DNA from: JAMWZF01 sp041628615
Lineage (GTDB): Bacteria > Pseudomonadota > Alphaproteobacteria > Rhodobacterales > Rhodobacteraceae
Assembly: GCA_041628615.1 (NCBI GenBank)
Contig: JBFKOW010000031.1
Span: forward strand, 1-24,995
DNA: 24,995 nt
Direction: 5' to 3'
A program made the translations under genes and the position numbers. Shown piece by piece: positions 22,476 through 24,995 of the stretch. The stretch's first letter is position 1. Every line of letters starts with the position of its first letter. Below the pieces are notes generated by a model. The model worked only from the letters and a program-made list of their open reading frames with translations, had not been told where the DNA came from and made no database searches.

Positions 22476-23702
22476 GGCCAGCAGCCCCGGGTCCGGACCC
22501 AGTTCGGCACCCGGAAACACCGCGCCCTCGATCTCGGTGCGGGACAATCCGAACAACCCCCGCAGGATCCACCCGGCATGGGCGCGCAGGTCGCGCGTCG
22601 GCATCAGGTCGCGGCGGTCGTAGAGATCGGCCTCGGCCAGCCCCGGCCAGTCCGCAACCACCTGCCCCCGGGCCAGCGCGCCGCCGGCGAGCAGCATCGC
22701 GCCGCCGGTGCCGTGATCGGTGCCGCGGGTGCCGTTCTGCCGGGCGGTGCGGCCGAATTCGGTCATGCAGACCACCGCCGTCCGTCCCCAGACCGGCGCG
22801 CCCAGCGCGGCCCGCAGGGTCAGGATCGTGTCGGCCAGCTGGTCCAGCGCCCGCGCCAGCCCGCCGGCCTGGTAGTTGTGGGTGTCCCAGCCGTTGAGCG
22901 AGAACGCGGCGATCCGGGTCTCGGCCCGCAGCCGCCCGGCGGCGAACTCGGCCAGCCGGACATGGCCGCCGCCCAGACCGACCCCGTCAATCATCGGGCT
23001 GTCCTCCAGCATCGCCCGGGTCTCGGCGCGGGCGGCGCCGTCGCGCATCTCGGCGGCGATGGCGATGGCCCGGGCGCTGGCGTCGCGGAACAGCGGGTCG
23101 TCGTGGTGCACGAGGTCGAGCAGCCGGACGGCCTGCGGCGACAGGCTCAGCCGGGTCTGCGGCGACCAGCTCTGCGCCGCCGCCGCGCCGCGCAGGATCA
23201 GCATCTGCTCCTGCCCCACGGCATAGGCGGTCTCGGCGGTGACGCCGGGCACCACCTGCAGCATCCGGTTCAGCCAGCCGTCGCGCAACGCCTCGTCCGG
23301 CCCGCCGATCCCGGCTTCGAGGATGTCCTGCCCGTCGAAATGGCTGCGCTTGTCGCGGTAGGGGGTCGAGACGGCGTGGACGGCGCTCATCTCCCCCGCC
23401 TGCCACAGCGGCATCAGCCGCTCCAGCGCCGGGTGCAGCGCCCAGAACCCGCTGCCGAGCGGCAGGCCGCCGGCGCCCGGCGCGCCGCCGAGGCCGGGGC
23501 GCAGCGCGGCGAAATCGCGGTCTCCCAGGGGCCGGACCACGTCGAGCCCGTCCATCCCGCCGCGCAGGATGATGACCACCAGCCGGTTCTCCCACGGTGC
23601 CGAGGCCAGCGCGATCGGGGTGAGCAGCGGGCTCGCCGCCGCCGAGCAGCCCAGCGCGAGGCCGCCGAGGAAGGCGCGCCGGTCCAGCGTCCGGTCGGTC
23701 AT
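22473..23702 (-). CDS. Tat-exported DUF1501 family protein
   Basis: The product has 409 residues. A twin-arginine signal starts the protein (LDRRAFLGGLALGCSAAA), so it is exported folded. The body has DUF1501 hallmarks: NRLVVIILRGGMDGLDVVRPLGD, SHFDGQDILEAG, FSLNGWDTHNYQ, VVCMTEFGRTARQNGTRGTDHGTGGAMLLAGGAL and GLFGLSRTEIEGAVFPG. The fold is sulfatase/alkaline-phosphatase-like, but no activity is established for the family. The ATG has AGGAG seven bases upstream and sits 4 bases after the DUF1800 stop, so the two form an operon, as they do in many bacteria. They are thought to act together outside the cytoplasm; the substrate is unknown. Confidence 0.92.
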   Translation of the reverse strand: MTDRTLDRRAFLGGLALGCSAAASPLLTPIALASAPWENRLVVIILRGGMDGLDVVRPLGDRDFAALRPGLGGAPGAGGLPLGSGFWALHPALERLMPLWQAGEMSAVHAVSTPYRDKRSHFDGQDILEAGIGGPDEALRDGWLNRMLQVVPGVTAETAYAVGQEQMLILRGAAAAQSWSPQTRLSLSPQAVRLLDLVHHDDPLFRDASARAIAIAAEMRDGAARAETRAMLEDSPMIDGVGLGGGHVRLAEFAAGRLRAETRIAAFSLNGWDTHNYQAGGLARALDQLADTILTLRAALGAPVWGRTAVVCMTEFGRTARQNGTRGTDHGTGGAMLLAGGALARGQVVADWPGLAEADLYDRRDLMPTRDLRAHAGWILRGLFGLSRTEIEGAVFPGAELGPDPGLLA

Positions 23703-23706
23703 CGGC

Positions 23707-24995
23707 TCATCTCCTGTTGAAGGCGGCGGAGGCGAGCACCACGCCCACCCCCTCGGCCACGGTTTCGGCGGCGCCCGCCGCGAAGCGGACGGCCTGCGGC
23801 GCGGCGGGGCCGAGCGCGGTCTCGGCAAAGGCCCGCGGGTCCGGCAGGTCGGGCCGCAGCGCCGCCGGGGCCGACATCGCCCAGGTGATCCGGGTCGCCA
23901 TGCCCTGCGGCGTGATCCAGGCCTCCGCCGCCTCGGGCCAGCCGTCCGGACCCGGCGGCGCCTCCCACGGCTGGCCCATCTCGATCAGCGGCGTGTGGAA
24001 CAGCCGGCGCAGGTCGCGGAGCGACAGCGCCAGCAGGGTCTCGGGCGGCACCGCCAACGCCCGCAGCGCCGAAGCGATGAAGTCCAGCGGCGGCTTCACC
24101 TTGCGCGGTTCCGGCCGCCAGGCTTCGGGGTGGGTCAGCAGCGCCTCGGTCACCGCGAGGAGATCGCCGCCGGTGTCCCGCCAGCGGGCCGTGAGCGCCG
24201 CCACCAGGTCCGGCGGCGGGTCGTCGGCGACGAAATGCACGGCCAGCTTGCGGGCGAGGTGGGCGGCGGTGGCCGGATGCGCGGCGAGATCGTCGAGCGC
24301 GTCGTGGATCGCCTCCAGCGCGCCGCGCCGGGTCCCGCCATAGGTCTCGCCCAGCACCGTCTCCGCCCCCGGCTCGACGATCGCCTGCCGGAACCGGAAG
24401 CGGCCGTCACCGTCCACCGACAACCCGGTCAGAAGCTCCGCCAGCTCGGTCACGTCGCGCTGGCCATAGGCCGCCGAGACCCCGAGGGTATGCAGTTCGA
24501 GCAGTTCCCGCGCTAGGTTCTCGTTCAGGCCCCGGCCGCGGCGCTGCCCGACCAGCGACCCCGGCCCCACCGACTGCACCTGGTCGAGATAGGTCAGCAT
24601 CACCGGGTGGGTCACCGCCGCCCGCAGCATGTCGGCGAAGCGGCCGGCGAGGTGCGGCCGGATCGCGTCCTGGACGTAGGCCGAGACGAGGTGACGGGCC
24701 GGGCCCTGCCGGGACCGGACGGTGAAGTGATCGGCCCAGAACCAGGTCAGGCGCTCGCGCAGGCCGTCGGCGGTGGTGGCCGCCCGGGCGAGGGTCCGCA
24801 TCGCGTTGGTGGCGGCGGCGCGCTGGGCCGCGCGGTTGAGGGCGCGCAGGGCGTCCCGCGCCTCGGCCTCACCGGCGGTGCCTGCGGCGTCGCGGCGGGC
24901 GCGGTTGGCGGCGCGCAGGGCGGCGACGCTCGGCGCGACGGCGTCGAGACCGGGGATCGGGTGGGCCGCGGCGGCGGCGTCCGGCCCGGCGAGCC
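23707..24995 (-). CDS. DUF1800 family protein, 5' end outside the window
   Basis: The frame is open from the stop at 23707-23709 to the right edge, giving about 428 visible residues; the true start is not in the window. An internal ATG at 24801 is not the start, since coding sequence with the same bias continues upstream. Family motifs are ERLTWFWADHFTV, HLVSAYVQDAIRPHLAGRF, MLTYLDQ, the highly conserved NENLARELLELHTLGV, and YGQRDVTELAELLTG. DUF1800 proteins are large, usually exported, and almost always encoded beside DUF1501, as here with a 4-base gap. No reaction is known. The visible upstream part is Ala/Arg-rich (ALRAANRARRDA, ALRALNRAAQRAA), a likely helical segment. Confidence 0.92.
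   Translation of the reverse strand, partial: LAGPDAAAAAHPIPGLDAVAPSVAALRAANRARRDAAGTAGEAEARDALRALNRAAQRAAATNAMRTLARAATTADGLRERLTWFWADHFTVRSRQGPARHLVSAYVQDAIRPHLAGRFADMLRAAVTHPVMLTYLDQVQSVGPGSLVGQRRGRGLNENLARELLELHTLGVSAAYGQRDVTELAELLTGLSVDGDGRFRFRQAIVEPGAETVLGETYGGTRRGALEAIHDALDDLAAHPATAAHLARKLAVHFVADDPPPDLVAALTARWRDTGGDLLAVTEALLTHPEAWRPEPRKVKPPLDFIASALRALAVPPETLLALSLRDLRRLFHTPLIEMGQPWEAPPGPDGWPEAAEAWITPQGMATRITWAMSAPAALRPDLPDPRAFAETALGPAAPQAVRFAAGAAETVAEGVGVVLASAAFNRR

Noticed and set aside
1..24995. CRISPR array or insertion sequence
   Set aside because: No regularly spaced direct repeats and no transposase or terminal inverted repeats were seen in the window.

Overview
The window looks like chromosome from a very GC-rich alphaproteobacterium, most likely of the Rhodobacterales. 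This rests on the GC-saturated third codon positions, the NnrS/NnrU pair, the small pilin-like peptide with a TVDWLVLTAGIV core, and the DUF1800/DUF1501 pair; no rRNA or tRNA is present to fix the taxon. The first ~3 kb are visibly less GC-rich and are probably the right-hand end of an integrated element. They hold the 5' part of a superfamily-1 helicase gene (1-1289, minus) and an intact P4-type tyrosine recombinase (1627-2883, minus), with composition changing between about 2.9 and 3.15 kb.

From 3231 to 18401 lies a signalling and glycan-building locus. On the minus strand, a small exported SUOX-fold protein without cysteine (5875-6378) is followed by a hybrid histidine kinase with PAS, HisKA, HATPase, receiver and Hpt modules (3231-5870). 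A NarL/FixJ-type response regulator (6680-7285) is divergent from them. On the plus strand come a large GT-C-like membrane protein (7334-10447), an exported protein with Ig-like repeats (10459-11619), a membrane-anchored GH5-like protein (11616-13142), a GT4 glycosyltransferase (13280-14491), an ALG5-like GT2 (14677-15588), a Wzx-like flippase (15592-16920) and a ManC-type GDP-mannose enzyme (16980-18401). A plausible working model is as follows: ManC supplies GDP-mannose, the GT2 loads a polyprenyl phosphate, the flippase moves a lipid-linked sugar or oligosaccharide across the membrane, the GT-C protein uses it on the periplasmic side, and the GH5 protein trims or remodels the product. The three intergenic regions that start the presumed transcription units each carry a 16-bp inverted repeat CTATCC-N4-GGATAG (one copy with one mismatch). 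This suggests one regulator, possibly the response regulator encoded there, controls the locus.

A double hairpin (18434-18485) separates this locus from a two-gene unit for unsaturated fatty-acid beta-oxidation: an enoyl-CoA isomerase (18561-19277) and a 2,4-dienoyl-CoA reductase (19339-20160). Convergent to it is nnrS-nnrU (22057 to 20177, minus), with a perfect TTGAC-N4-GTCAA Crp/Fnr-family site upstream. A 60-residue pilin-like membrane peptide (22266-22448) reads the other way. The window ends with a minus-strand DUF1800-DUF1501 pair; the DUF1800 gene is cut by the window edge and the DUF1501 protein has a Tat signal.
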